This document shows positions 24,654 to 35,999 of a stretch of 64,000 bases of DNA, piece by piece. Within the stretch, counting starts at the first letter, position 1, and each line of letters starts with the position of its first letter. The stretch spans positions 62,001 to 126,000 of the forward strand of contig JTDE01001548.1 in assembly GCA_014338405.1 (NCBI GenBank), written 5' to 3'. The translations under genes were made by a program, and so were the position numbers. This DNA comes from Paragonimus skrjabini miyazakii. Taxonomy: Eukaryota > Platyhelminthes > Trematoda > Plagiorchiida > Troglotrematidae. Under the pieces are notes generated by a model. That model worked only from the letters and a program-made list of their open reading frames with translations, was not told the origin of the DNA and searched no databases.

Positions 24654-25158
24654 TGTTGGAGAAGCATCCAATTCTCCTAAAATGCCGTTTTGTTCATCTC
24701 TGGAACGGTCTAGCCCTTAACTGGCTGAAGTGACCCTCACAGTTGCCATGGTCATGTACTTCTGCGGTCTTCACGAGCGTCCTCAGCCTTCGTGAAAACT
24801 TTTGTGGTCACCTCGGCTACGCGCTGACACTGTACTGTCTGAGCTTTTGCCTGGTCCATTCTTTTTGACCTTGTTTTGTTGCTAGTCCCAAAGCCTATAA
24901 ATACGAACGGATTTGTGACCATGTTAACTTCGGACTGAATGACGAGAAGGAGGCTATATCCGGAGGCTATATCCGGAGGCCAGAATTTTTTGTGTTCTTG
25001 TGTTAGCCTCGAATGGTTGGATTGACCGAGTGGTTACGAATTAGTTGTGTATACTTCGTGATCATTACCCATGGTCGCCTTTACGTTATCCGCAATTTCA
25101 TTAACCGTTATTCTGTTATCCGTTTACGCGCTCGTAGGCCGTGGACCCAGTTGCAACA
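24654..25158 (+). mobile_element. Solo LTR with perfect TAAAC target-site duplication
   Basis: A 505-bp segment runs from TGTTGGAGAAGC to GTTGCAACA. It is flanked by TAAAC at 24649-24653 and 25159-25163. A TATA-like CCTATAAATACG lies near 24,894. A 14-base unit, GGAGGCTATATCCG, is repeated in tandem near 24,950-24,980. Its start differs from the LTRs at 20041 and 49207, so it is a separate or distant family. No internal retroviral-type coding region is next to it. Confidence 0.8.
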
Positions 25159-25163
25159 TAAAC

Positions 25164-27580
25164 TCAAAATGTTTTCACACAAATTCACAGTTAAGAGTTA
25201 AGTCGATTGTGTTTTATTAATGATTGTAAGAGCACAATACAGAATATCGAAATTTGTGTGCTTTGTACTTCATTTCCGATGCAGATAAATCAGAGGAAAA
25301 GGTAAATCCTCTAGAGTGTGTTAATGGTTTGATAGCTGGATACTGCCAATCGATTCTGCACTGCAACGTGTGTGCGTGCACACGTTGCGGTCTTGAATCA
25401 TACAAACATTCCCTGAAGGATACATCAAAATCCGACAGTCGAACTTACTGTCTCCCTGACCTGTGGGCAAGTTTGTTGACATTTAATCACACTTCAAATG
25501 GACAATACTGACATAAGTCAGTATTATCCGTTTTGCTATTTTACAGTGAATTGGATAAAAGGTTACGAATTGGCAGTTGGCGTATTGGATTTTTCAGAAT
25601 GTCCGAACAGTTAATGTAATCAAATGCATTAAACCTTATTTTTACTCCAGCAAGACAGAAGTGACAGACAGACAGAAGTGGAATGTCGCATCTCTGAGGG
25701 TTTTTGTATTACACTAATTAGAACAGTTGGTATAGCCAATAAGACACAGTTTGGATGCAATGAACAATTTACTTTTGAACCGTGCGTTTATTAGCTAAAC
25801 ACACGCGATTTGGCTATACAGTATTCTAATCGATTAGTGTGATATGAATGTGTACATCTACAGAATCTATAGTAGAAGGTTGATGAGACATTCGAAATCC
25901 ATTGGGTCGTGTCGTACGGAGAATTGCACACAATTTGCACAGCACAACGCGAAAGTGATGCAGCAACCCTTACAGATCTTTAAAAGTCATATTTCCTTCT
26001 TACGTTCAAGAAGCAGTCGTTTCTATTTAAACCCAACGGCTTTGTACTCTCTATAGCCCAAAGGTAAGGCAACTATGGCTACCTCCCTAGATGTTTCTGC
26101 GAAAACACAAAGAACGTAATTCACTTTCCAAAAAATAGATATACACGATGACCACGAGAAGACAACTGCATAGAAGTCAGACTTGGAACTCTAGTGTTAA
26201 AACTGTGCATCTACAACGAATGTGTGTAGAAAACAACTTCCCACTTTCCTATTTTGTTAACAAAGCTCCCCGACTATTTTTGTGTTCCAATTTAGATTAT
26301 TTCCACATGCGATTATGTAACTGCATACTCCGTTGATGACCGACATTGATATCTTTCGTTGAGTTAAAAAACAGTAGTTCTGTGTATGGAGGAAAATAAG
26401 TCCGATTTCTTAATAGCGTGAGTAGACCGCCCACAAGTTAACTAGGTATTTTGAACAAAAGTAATCAACGAAATGCGCTGCGATCACATATTCTCAATTG
26501 GAGCAAGCACAATAATGATCAAGGCTGATTACTAACCAGTGAAATAAGGTGTTCATCCAATTAGCCTGTATTCGGAAATTCTTTGCAAATAAAGTTTCGC
26601 AAGTCCTAATAACGCATTAGCTGACTTTGCCGTTATATTTTCGTGTTAACCAACAGTTATGCTTAACTTACCACGTGAATGCCCGAATTTTATCCTAAAA
26701 TAGGCATAATCTGAATAACGACCGTTATCGAATCCAACAGCATCCGACAGCACAATCCTGATCCATGCGTTCAGAAGCAATTCGTGGGTACACTTACTTT
26801 TTCTGGACTTCCAATCAATCAAGTTCTTAATTTGAAACAAGGATTACGTAACTTTTAACAAGCTCCTCGCCCGTAATCTCTACTGATCGATTTTTCTACT
26901 CATCTTGCTTGTTGTTTTCACACGCATTGTGTCGCAAATGACCTGGTGGTCAATCCCAGAAAATGAGTACTGTTCCTTGTTGTCACAACTAATCACTTCG
27001 CCGACTTGCGTTTACATATAAATATTCACCACTGTGTAACTCAATACTGTGTACATTCAGTCAAGGATAGATCAAATATTCAAATTTTAGTGATACAGAC
27101 CGAACCTAAAACAGCAAATTTGGCTCTTGGTTGCCGTTCGTTGGGCTCAGGGCAATTGACGCTCTGAATTGATATAAGTTGTTCATACCCTTTGTCCACA
27201 AGCGTTAGAGGTATGCAGCCCTGTCTGTGATATAGTTTTCCGTTCACACACATCAACTAATACGTAACTGCTTCATCCACTTCACGGTACACTTTATCGT
27301 TCTCTTTTGTGATCCAATTTTGGGATGTACGTTTCCCGACGACTATAGACAATACAACAGCCTGACTTTTGTTTGTAGTTTAATGAATAAATGCTTAGTT
27401 GATTCAATTAAGACAGTAACTTCAATCCAACTGAAAAGTTCTGATCACGGAGTTATGGACTAGATAGAACAGAGTGATTCTGTTCATTCTCCTTTCGAAA
27501 TGATCGGGCAATCTGAACACTATTCATATAAAATTGTGGTTGGGCGTTTTAATTTGATTATTCGGGCATGCCTATTGTTA
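25164..27580. other. No gene recognised
   Basis: Short frames only. The 85-codon plus frame at 25254-25511 has no known motif. A 10-bp hairpin (GCAACGTGTG, 6-nt loop, complementary arm) lies at 25363-25388. Confidence 0.4.
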
Positions 27581-27584
27581 GTTG

Positions 27585-27775
27585 CTGGCGTTGTGGTTAA
27601 CATGCTAGTCTCACAAGCACGAGGGTCAGAGTGCAAACTCTGATCCGGACAAGGATAGGCACTACTGATAAGCCCTAATAAGAGCGAAACTCGAGTCTAC
27701 TGCTTCCTTTCGAAGTGGGCTAACCGAAACGCTTATTTGCAGTCAAATGTGAGTGACGTTCAATTTCGAATGGAT
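27585..27775 (+). mobile_element. Plus-strand copy of the main tRNA-derived SINE
   Basis: It starts with an A-box-like TGGCGTTGTGG (27586-27596) and a B-box-like stretch ending CTCTGATCC (near 27,646). It then follows the family body: GCACTACTGATAAGCCC, CGAAACTCGAGTCTACTGCT, CGAAGTGGGC, and ends near GTGAGTGACGTTCAATTTCG. This is the only long copy on the plus strand. The A/B-box spacing is that of a tRNA-like polymerase III promoter. Confidence 0.75.
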
Positions 27776-28555
27776 GTTACTCAACTGTTTTGCGGATAGT
27801 CGTACCAGTCAAAGACGAATTTATCAGAAGCATTTTACCTGATGACAGCTCATCTTTACAAAGTTCACTCACTCGAAACATACCAGGAAGTCTTTAAATA
27901 TTTGCTGGTTCAACTTCACAATGGGTGTGTGCAACCGTGCACGCAGAGTATTTTTTACATGCCTATTATCTGATTACTTGTGTGCATCAGTACAAAAAAT
28001 AAACAGCGAAATATCATAAGCCTGATTTTGTGCCGTCATGTGTTGAAGTCAGCTGCTGACTTGATCGTTATGTTTTGTTTAGAATGCTTGGTATGTTGAT
28101 AAACGTTAAATTGGCCCGCAGAGGGTGTAGGTCACTCTTCTCTGCACATTTATGCTATTGTAAAAGCAAACATTTCGACTCGGTTACCTGGAAACGTCTA
28201 CGTTTTTCATCCTGTTTACAACCACATTTACATTTTAAAAAATTTTTTCTGTGATTACAGTCTGTCTCGCTAGCATCTGGATTTAGTTATTTTCGGAAGC
28301 TTGTCTTTTGATCACTTAGTAACAGTGTGTGAAGATACCCGATTGAATTACACATTATCTTCAGTAGCGTACAAAGACAATTTTTAGCCGACATTTTGAC
28401 GTTTTCGGGACCCCTAGAATTGTTTCGTTTATCACATAGTCTCAGCTGAGGTTGTTAAGTTCACAAATCAAACCGTGAATTAGTGACAAACTTAGATCTG
28501 TTCAGACAGATTTAGCAGTGCTCAAATTTTATTCGGTGTCAATAATCGGAGTCAT

Positions 28556-29077
28556 CTATATGAAGGAGCGCCTTAGAGTCTCGGCACTTCTCTTTCCGAA
28601 CACAATGCACAGTCGATTGATGACGTGAAAAACTTCGAGTGATGAAGAATCTCGATTCAGAGAGCTGCCAAATGGCCTTAAAACCTTTCGCTTATTAGCC
28701 GTGATGTATCCCCGTGGGTTAGAGATGTTAACGACGGCACTTTCATGATACAAGCTGCAATGTATGAGGCAATGCATGCATTCCATTCAGTTATTTCCAG
28801 TCTGTGTTATACTTCTAGCGGTGTCTAGGAATGATGCTACTTTTGATGTTGTGTATGGAGGTGGCACTCTTAGGGTTCTTCGAACTAAGCAGAAGGACAG
28901 ATAAGCCTCATAGTATTCACAAAATTCTGTACGTTTGTCCAACGTTTTGAAGTCTGTCAAACTCAGAAGTACACTAGAAGCAGAGTAAGTTGAGACTAGA
29001 AGCAAGTTAACAAAGTTCTGGCTAAATCGGAAATTATTTCCAAAATGAGACCTCATTACAAAAAATCCTGGTTTCAT
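28556..29077 (-). pseudogene. Decayed coding stretch with one internal stop, unidentified
   Basis: One minus-strand frame stays open for 522 nt with a single stop at the join of two parts (29077-28787 and 28786-28556). This is longer than expected by chance at this base composition. Pieces such as TLRVPPPYTTSKVASFLDTA might be a mobile-element tail, but I could not name a family. It could also be random. No splice signal supports a host exon. Confidence 0.25.
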
Positions 29078-29216
29078 TGTTCACCATTGGGGTTGGTGAA
29101 TTCCGGTATGAATTGTTTGAGAAACCCTGTTTGGGCCGTCAAACCACTGGATTATTTGGCGGAGTTCATTCGACACAATTGATTAAGCGAGCAACGGAGT
29201 CCAAGTGTGAAATTTC

Positions 29217-29330
29217 GGAGCTCTTGACTCAGCTTGTAGAGCGCTTGCCCCGTTTGGGCATGTTGTTTCTATAGTTAGTTCGAATTCAACCGAAGCCCAG
29301 GTTTACCCCCACTTGGGTCTCGCTTAAATT
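29217..29330 (+). mobile_element. tRNA-derived SINE, second family
   Basis: A tRNA-like head: A box GACTCAGCTTGTAGAGCG (29226-29243) and B box AGTTCGAATTCAA (29278-29290), about 50 bases apart. The piece TTTGGGCATGTTGTTTCTAT and the following GAAGCCCAG match the copy at 55625 with few changes, so this is a dispersed family and not a lone tRNA pseudogene. No cloverleaf with a sound acceptor stem can be drawn, so it is not a working tRNA gene. Confidence 0.6.
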
Positions 29331-29989
29331 ATGAAATCTGCTATAATACTTGGAAGCTTTTTTTACCATTTTCGGATGAATACTAGGAAATAGGCGTGCC
29401 AATGTGATCGGAGATGAACCAATTACGTGATAATCGCACATCGTGGGAACGATGTCTATTCTTAGGTATTCGATTATCCTGATTTAAAATCGAAATATAC
29501 GGTCGTTACAAAGTCTACATAGGGAAGATCTTTCTTTAAAGTATTGATTATAATAGCCAGTGGTATCAATCTTACCACCTAGTACTTTACGTGAATAATC
29601 CAGACCAAAACACGAATAATGTTTGATAATGCTTTCGTGTATACCTCAATATCACAGTGGTGACACTTATTTGCTGAGATGAACCCGGCCGGAGATCAGC
29701 CTCACGTGCATCTTCGTATGAGATGAACTATTAACTCTGTTACCCGGAGTTTTTATAGGTTTCAGAAAACAGCCTGTCAATGACGTAATTACTTATTTTA
29801 CCAGCAGATGAGGACCTCGGGGTTTTGACTATTTGAACTGAGCACATGATAAGTTCTATCTTCGGCTGTATGGTATCTCGATATACTACTTAGGTGAAAC
29901 TGGTGAAAGCATTGCATTGACCGTCTCGCTTAGCTAGCTTTGAATGCGTGTCAGATACTGGCAACTAAAAGAATCTGGTCAACTTAGGA

Positions 29990-31215
29990 GTAATCTTTGT
30001 GTCCGAGCTGAGGCAACCAAACGATAATTCGACCTTGCTTTCTAAAGAAAAATACGTTTTGGATGACCTGAAGTCACTCACTTTTGACTCCACTGATAGG
30101 AAATTTATAGACAATCTGCCTCGGTGGAGACCGGTATATTTTATCTGGATCCAAAGTCTGTTACTTCAACTTTGCACGGTACGGATAAACAAATTATAGT
30201 TAATTAATACTGCGAGTTAGAAACGCCATGTGCACACTTGATTCCATGTCAAAAGAGAACGATTGTCGAGCGCGTGATCAGTAAATGCTATATGCACAAA
30301 TCGCTGTTTTATAAACCACGTGGACAATTAGTGATTCAGTTATCAATTATTAGGACGATCAGTGGTGGGTATCTGTTCAAGTATACCAGAAGAAACTACT
30401 TTGGCCAGTTCAGAGGGAAGATAGGTAGAATCAAACACATGCCTTACGATTATGACATGCTTTCAGGTTCGTGGTGTCTGCTCACAATCAGCCCACTCGT
30501 TCATGTTGACATTAGTTAGGTTAGTGGACAGACGAGATGCTCCGGATGCTGTATATAGCGACAACGGTGACAACATTGTAGAAGCGGATTCGGAACCGAG
30601 AAAGCTGCACGCTTTGGATCATAAGATCGTTTGCCATGCCTTAAAACTGATCATTGCTTTAACCCACCTGGAGTTATCTATAGAGGTGATGTATAGAAAA
30701 TATGGTTAAAACGATTTGGCGAATATATGCTACCATGACTAACAAGCCAGTTATTAATGTTGAAACTCGCTTTACTTATGTCGTCGGAGTTGGGCGAATA
30801 ATCAGCAACAGTTCAATACTTTTCACACGTGTTGATGCTCAACATATCAGAGTATTTCAATCTAGCAATCTGGTGTTGCTTCGGTTAAATTAAGGTTTCT
30901 TTTAACGACGAGGTAAAAGTGTTGGAGCCCAAGACAGAGGGTTCCATGCAAACTCCAAATAACGCTTGCGTGTTGTAGAAACTGTAGTGTCACGGACACC
31001 CATCAGGACTGCAACCTTGTTGCAGGTGGCTTACCGTCCCTTAGGATCTACAGGCTGGGGACGTTGCTGTTCCGTGTGACTTGTCTGCTCCTAAGGGTGA
31101 TCAACTGAAGGACCTAGCAGCAAAGTGTTCCCGGGACTGAATATCTATTGGGCAGATGTTTGAGTGTTCTTCACAAAGAGAGGGTAGCGCCACAGTTAAT
31201 CGCTATGTTTTCTGG
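29990..31215 (+). pseudogene. BEL/Pao retrotransposon pol relic (integrase region)
   Basis: Plus-strand pieces in several frames follow the order of a BEL/Pao integrase. There is a zinc-binding-like part (VERVISKCYMHKSLFYKPRG), then the start of the catalytic core (KYTRRNYFGQFRGKIGR). Next comes LVRLVDRRDAPDAVYSDNGD, the second-Asp YSDNG motif, then FQSSNLVLLR, which corresponds to the C-terminal LTPNHLLLLR-type motif. A final piece around 31,060-31,215 (DVAVPCDLSAPKGDQLKDL) matches the terminal GDVV-type domain. Stops and frameshifts are frequent, so it cannot work. No LTRs were found beside it. Confidence 0.7.
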
Positions 31216-32045
31216 AAGGGTGCATTGGGTTTTTCTGCATCCGATCCCGTAAACCACTAGTATGGAAAGCCATGTTGTCCTTTGGCACACGGTACTGAAA
31301 TGATTGAACTGCTAGCTATGGTTTGTTTAATATGTACGGTACGCTGTCGAGTTGTTGGTGAATGTTGGATTTGTTTACAGGGGGCACATATTCTGAACAT
31401 TTGTGCTCTTACTAAAGCATACATTCTGGGCTGACAAGTCTGATATTTTTTAACATCTCTGTTGGATTTTCATCCTTTTTATTCATTGAATTTATTCAAC
31501 TTTAATTAGTATACCTTTCAGAACCTAATGGTTGTAATCGTTCTTGTTACCGTCCGAATTCCGTTATTTTAGTGGGTTTGTTTTTTGATCAATTTCTGCC
31601 ATTTTGTAGGGATCTTGTATAACTTCGCAGTTTTTTGTTTTTCGCTCGATTACTTGGACACTCGATTGATTCACATTTGAAGCGAGAGATAACTAATATA
31701 CTGTACGTTCTCTGCAGTACCGTTATTGAGTCTGTACGACCTTAGAATCGGTCCGTAACGCGTAATCGAGATGACCACGTCTCAGTGCCAAATGTGGACG
31801 ACAAATCGATGTCGACTGAACGAAAGGCTAGCGCCAAATAGCCAGAGTGACGCTAGTAAATCGACCCGACCAGGCATCAGAGGCTGGAGACTATAGTGGA
31901 GGCAACGGTTTAATATGGTAGTGAAATAGAACATTAAAAAATGAGTTAAGTATAACAAACCCCATTTGTGGTTCCTCGTAGAAACCTCAACTGTAAACAA
32001 CCTGTAGACTAAATGAAGCTTAGTGTCAAATGAACACTAATCAAT
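31216..32045. other. No gene recognised
   Basis: AT-rich in the first part, no supported frame. It may hold the remaining non-coding end of the BEL/Pao relic, but no LTR terminus was found. Confidence 0.35.
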
Positions 32046-32170
32046 GTCAAGTTGAACATCACCCACAATTGTTCGCAGCTGTCGCCTTCCCATAGACTAT
32101 CCAGTCGGCCCCTTTCGAAAAGAAGCACTAAACTGGAGTTTCGCTCTCATTAGAGTTCGTCAATGTACCC
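32046..32170 (-). mobile_element. Fragment of the main tRNA-derived SINE
   Basis: It carries TTGAACATCACCCACAATTG, CCAGTCGGCCCCTTTCG, AAAGAAGCACTAAACT and TTTCGCTCTCATTAGAG, the distal half of the element read from the minus strand. It stops before the B box. Confidence 0.75.
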
Positions 32171-33570
32171 ACTGCAGTCCAACGACTACCGTCGGAACGA
32201 AAACATGGTCAGTATTTGAGATGAACGGCTTAATGAAGACCATTTAGCCTGTACTCTAATATGAAACAAAGCCCAGATGGGTTTAACAAAGAATAAGCTG
32301 CTCTGATGAGTAGTAGGGGTTTTTGATTTTCATTAAATAAGAAGACAATTTAACTGACCAGTTGGAAACAGGAGATGGCCCTAGGGGCTGGCAGGACTCA
32401 TTGAACTGTCCAAAAATAAAATCCGTTTGCAGCCTATAGAAAAATGACATTACAGCGACAGAACAACAGAAGGTCACAAATCATGAAGGAGTCGATGAAG
32501 AAGTTGGATATAAGCAAGGGACGGATGAATTAACATCAGTCAGACATCACAGGGGAAGTTGTTTGACAGTAAGGATGTTATGCTCTCGGTTAATCGAATA
32601 TAACAAATGGACAATATTTGCTGGGATTTAGAACAGAAGAAAGAGAGAACGGATGAATTTTTAAAGTACGAGAGGAAATGTGGGATCGGTCACAACTTGG
32701 ACAAAGATAAACAATCTGCGATCAGACGAGCCAATACAACTCAGCAAGTCAGCCACATGCCAACAACCAACCAAAGCAGACTGCAACAAACCAACAACCG
32801 TATGATATCGGATTTTTCCGACTGTCGTTTTGTCACACTGTCCCGGTTGGTTTTATTGCGTTGGTGGACGACGCGTAACTCAACTCAACTGCTCGAGTTG
32901 AACTAAAAATACTCATCTTTCAACAAAACAGCAGTCACAATTTGATCCAACGGTGGTTCGTTTTGCCGACTGAAAATTGCTCGTTTGAAGAAAAAGTAGT
33001 CCATCAGGTTGTTCTCAACGTAGTCTGGCGTGCTCACTTTAATTCATTTCCGGTCAGGCACCTGACGTTTACTGTTGCCGACCAGAATATGATGTCAATT
33101 TCATGGAGGACTTTGTGTTGTAGCGAATACGGAAATTGTGTTGATCTTTCAGGCTGCCATTGGAGATAATCTGAACGTCATTCTGTTAAATATGAGATAA
33201 CCGTAAAAAACAAGATGTTCTGTTCAAGGTTTAATTAAAATAACTCTGATCATAAAACAGAAGTATTTATCTCAAAACAACTTGTGAACAATCGGTAGTT
33301 TGGTAACGCAGAGGCTTCTTCAGATCAGATGAACCAGTTACAAATGTGGTGGTATTTCAAACAGGCTGGACGTAACCAAGGTGAAAAGCAACAGGTCATA
33401 GATCAAGTGTATATGGCAGGGGTCAATATTAGGTTCGAATGGCTAATTACAACGGATCGGGGACACGTGAACTAAACGGAAATGAAATAGGCAGTCTGTC
33501 ATATGGGTTGGCCAAAGTGGCAATTGTTCTTGAGGAACGTAAATAGGGGTATCATAATGTGGATGTGTTA
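32171..33570. other. No gene recognised
   Basis: Short plus-strand frames at 32607-32906 and 32942-33169 have no known motif. A B-box-like AGGTTCGAATGGC at about 33,431 stands alone. Confidence 0.35.
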
Positions 33571-33571
33571 A

Positions 33572-33690
33572 AATTGCTGATGAGTAGTCGGGGATTTGGT
33601 TTATTTCAAACTGAACATCACCCACAATTGATCGCAACTTTCGCATTCCGATAGACTTTCCAGTCAGCCCCTTTCGAAAGGGTGATATTC
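33572..33690 (-). mobile_element. Fragment of the main tRNA-derived SINE with its 3' tail
   Basis: It begins with the family tail (CTGATGAGTAGTCGGGGATT on the plus strand), then ACTGAACATCACCCACAATT and the block CCAGTCAGCCCCTTTCGAAA. It ends with a second, inverted piece of the tail (GTGATATTCAATTTGAAA), suggesting a rearranged or nested copy. Confidence 0.7.
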
Positions 33691-33995
33691 AATTTGAAAT
33701 GTGTTAAAATTGTCGGCTCCTACGGTCACCAATACAAGTCTTTTCGATAAATCCAAGACCAGCCGCTATGTCAGAGAGCCCAGCTCCGTCAACCCTATTG
33801 ACAACGCATTTGACCTTTGCAATTTCGATGACCTTTGCAACTAAGCTGTTGTGTAGTTCTAAACCCTCATCTAATTACCTCGACGTTTTGCAGGTCAACT
33901 TCATGACCTGTCCAACTCGGGATCAGCAATTCCCGATTACCTGATCATGGTGTGGTACTCACATTTATTTCGGGATACTTATCTTCAGGGCTCAG

Positions 33996-34870
33996 TTACC
34001 ATGGTTGAAGTTCTGGTGCCGTCCGCCCAACATAAACTTGCGAGTAGTCCTTGAATTTTGTTCTACTTACACAATTGCTGGTTCTCTCAACAAGTAACAG
34101 ATCCTTGAGGTGTATCAAGATTTTACGAATTGTTGTACCGTTTGGAAAAACCGTCTTAATACCTAGTTCGTTAAAATCCCTACGAATGGTCTCTGATGTT
34201 CCTCCCTTGAATGAAATAACAGCGGCCGCTTTTCCATCACTCTTGGTGTCTGACAATAGGTTGTGTCGTATCCCGTAGATCCAAAAGACAGTTCGTAAAG
34301 TAGTTCGTTTATTGTAACATGTAGACTAACCAATTGCAGGTGTAGCCAAACCGCTTTGTTTTATTGTGGTAAGAAGGACGAGTGTATGGTAAGAAGTGCA
34401 GACTACAACAAATAGGCACGAGTGTGCGGTAAGTTGGTAGACCATAAAACCTCAGTACGCATGCGTAAGCAGGCTACAGCTCAGCTGCCCACTATGAAGG
34501 CCACATGACCCAATTCAATCGGACATAGACAAGTGCAAGGTCACGGACACACTGGCGTGCCAGGAGTGACGAATCATGCAAACACGCTCACCTCGCAGAC
34601 ACGCACACGTTGTCTGCGTGCACGCACTTAGCGGGACACAGCAGGTTGTACAACCGACTTAAATGCCTTTCAAAAAATCTGTTCGATAACGTGACCATTG
34701 TCCATTTTTGTGCTGTTTTTATCAGCCCCTTCTGTTGTCGATAGAATAACGTATCGATTACTCCAAGTTGTTTTGATTTCATGGATGCTGAACCGGCCTC
34801 AAATGAATTCCAACTAATGAAACTATTTACTCTTCTTGAATAAATGTCTGAAGATGAAGAAACCATAACT
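33996..34870 (-). pseudogene. Penelope-like retroelement relic with GIY-YIG endonuclease remains, split by an insertion
   Basis: Minus strand. The upstream part (34866-34620) reads VNSFISWNSFEAGSASMKSK and KLGVIDTLFYR-type sequence (here QLGVIDTLFYRQQKG), like the region after the Penelope reverse transcriptase. The downstream part (34256-33996) reads FNELGIKTVFPNGTTIRK and SNCVSRTKFKDYSQVYVGRT, where VYVGRT corresponds to the second motif of a GIY-YIG nuclease. About 330 bases between them (34260-34590) do not fit the protein and look inserted; they contain AATAAA-like signals on the minus strand. The element is dead. Confidence 0.6.
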
Positions 34871-35249
34871 GTTTCAAAAGCGCTTTATATATCTGTTTGG
34901 TATACAAGGCTGCTTTGTTCTCATCAATGCTTCGGATGTTTTAAAATGTGGCAAGCTATCGGTATGCAACTGGTGACTGAGACAATTAGAGGAGAGTTTG
35001 TAGCCCAAACATGTTTAATTTTCGAACACCTGTAAACGGTGTGAGTGATGTTCGTCTTTGGTCTTTATCGATGTCCCAGAGTTACTTCTGTGCTACCGGA
35101 CTGAAAAACTGTGGTGGGGATTAAGCAAACATTTGACCACAAACTTGTTACTGCAATTTCTTCTTTTTAGCTGTGGAAGCTTAAAATGGTCGTACTAATC
35201 GTCATCACTGGTTTCACTCACCAATAAAGGTCATGATAGGCTGTTACAG

Positions 35250-35330
35250 TAATGGCGTGGTCAAAAGAGTATGTAACAAAACTACCGCCGTGATATTTTG
35301 TTATGTGATGTGGGTTCGATCCTCTAGTGT
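35250..35330 (+). mobile_element. tRNA-like SINE head
   Basis: An A-box-like AATGGCGTGGTCA (35251-35263) and a B-box-like GGGTTCGATCCTC (35312-35324) are spaced as in a tRNA-type polymerase III promoter. The body after the B box was not matched to the other families, so this is either a third family or a badly decayed copy. Confidence 0.4.
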
Positions 35331-35784
35331 GTCCTTGGCATATGAGATCCGGCTAGATAGAATTAGCTACCGACCTGTTCGACGTGGACCAGTGGGACTC
35401 ACCGGTTACGAGCAGTGATTGCTGTTACGTTGAATCCATTATGTTGTAGCATATTTATGATATATCGGCTTTCCTTCCACTCATGTGTAATCTATTCATG
35501 AAAAATGGCCAAAAATGATAGAAGTTGGCCCTTCGGCCAAATTCAACTTCTGTTTTCTCGCTTTATACTTGTCTCTTTGCATTGCAGAACAACACCCTGT
35601 ACTTAATCACATTCAAGGGTCTCATCTACATCATGAACATTTTGGAACGAACGCTACACAGTACGTTCCAAACTGCACTCTTCTTAACAAGCTTTAATAA
35701 CCTGAATTGTTACTTCTTTGGTGTTATAGACAAGAGGCCGACTGGAAGGTCTATGGGAATGCGACAGCTGAGACCAAGTGTGTG

Positions 35785-35835
35785 TGATGTTCAATCTATA
35801 TGAAAGCCAAAATCCTCTACTACTCATCAGCTATA
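35785..35835 (+). mobile_element. 3'-tail fragment of the main SINE family
   Basis: GTGTGTGATGTTCAATCTAT followed by AAATCCTCTACTACTCATCAG, the complement of the tail seen at 33572 and 52575. Only the last 50 bases of the element remain. Confidence 0.6.
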
Positions 35836-35974
35836 GACAAGAATTAAATTCATGCAACCAAGCCGTTCAGCATTTACTCTTTTTATTGGTAGTGTAATGG
35901 CAACTTAATGTGAAGTGTATAGTATGTTCAAAATGTCATTAGTCTATGAATGTTGTATGACAGGCAGTTTCGTT

Positions 35975-35994
35975 GTGAGTAGTATACTACTCAC
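35975..35994. repeat. Perfect 20-bp palindrome
   Basis: GTGAGTAGTATACTACTCAC equals its own reverse complement. A second, imperfect version (AAGTAGTATATTATTCAC) follows at once. It could be a small tandem duplication that folded back. No known site was recognised. Confidence 0.8.
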
Positions 35995-35999
35995 AAGTA

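Noticed and set aside
29150..29216. Possible decayed hammerhead (GGAGTCCAAGTGTGAAA) before the second SINE family
   Set aside because: Only GTCC and GAAA are in place; CTGATGA is missing and the matching copy at 55625 does not share it.
29217..29290. Possible functional tRNA gene
   Set aside because: A and B boxes are good, but no closed acceptor stem or anticodon arm can be drawn and a dispersed relative exists at 55625.
33540..33600. CTGATGAGTAGTCGGG, resembling the start of a hammerhead
   Set aside because: No GAAA box at the needed distance, and the same words form the tail of the main SINE at 37755 and 52575.
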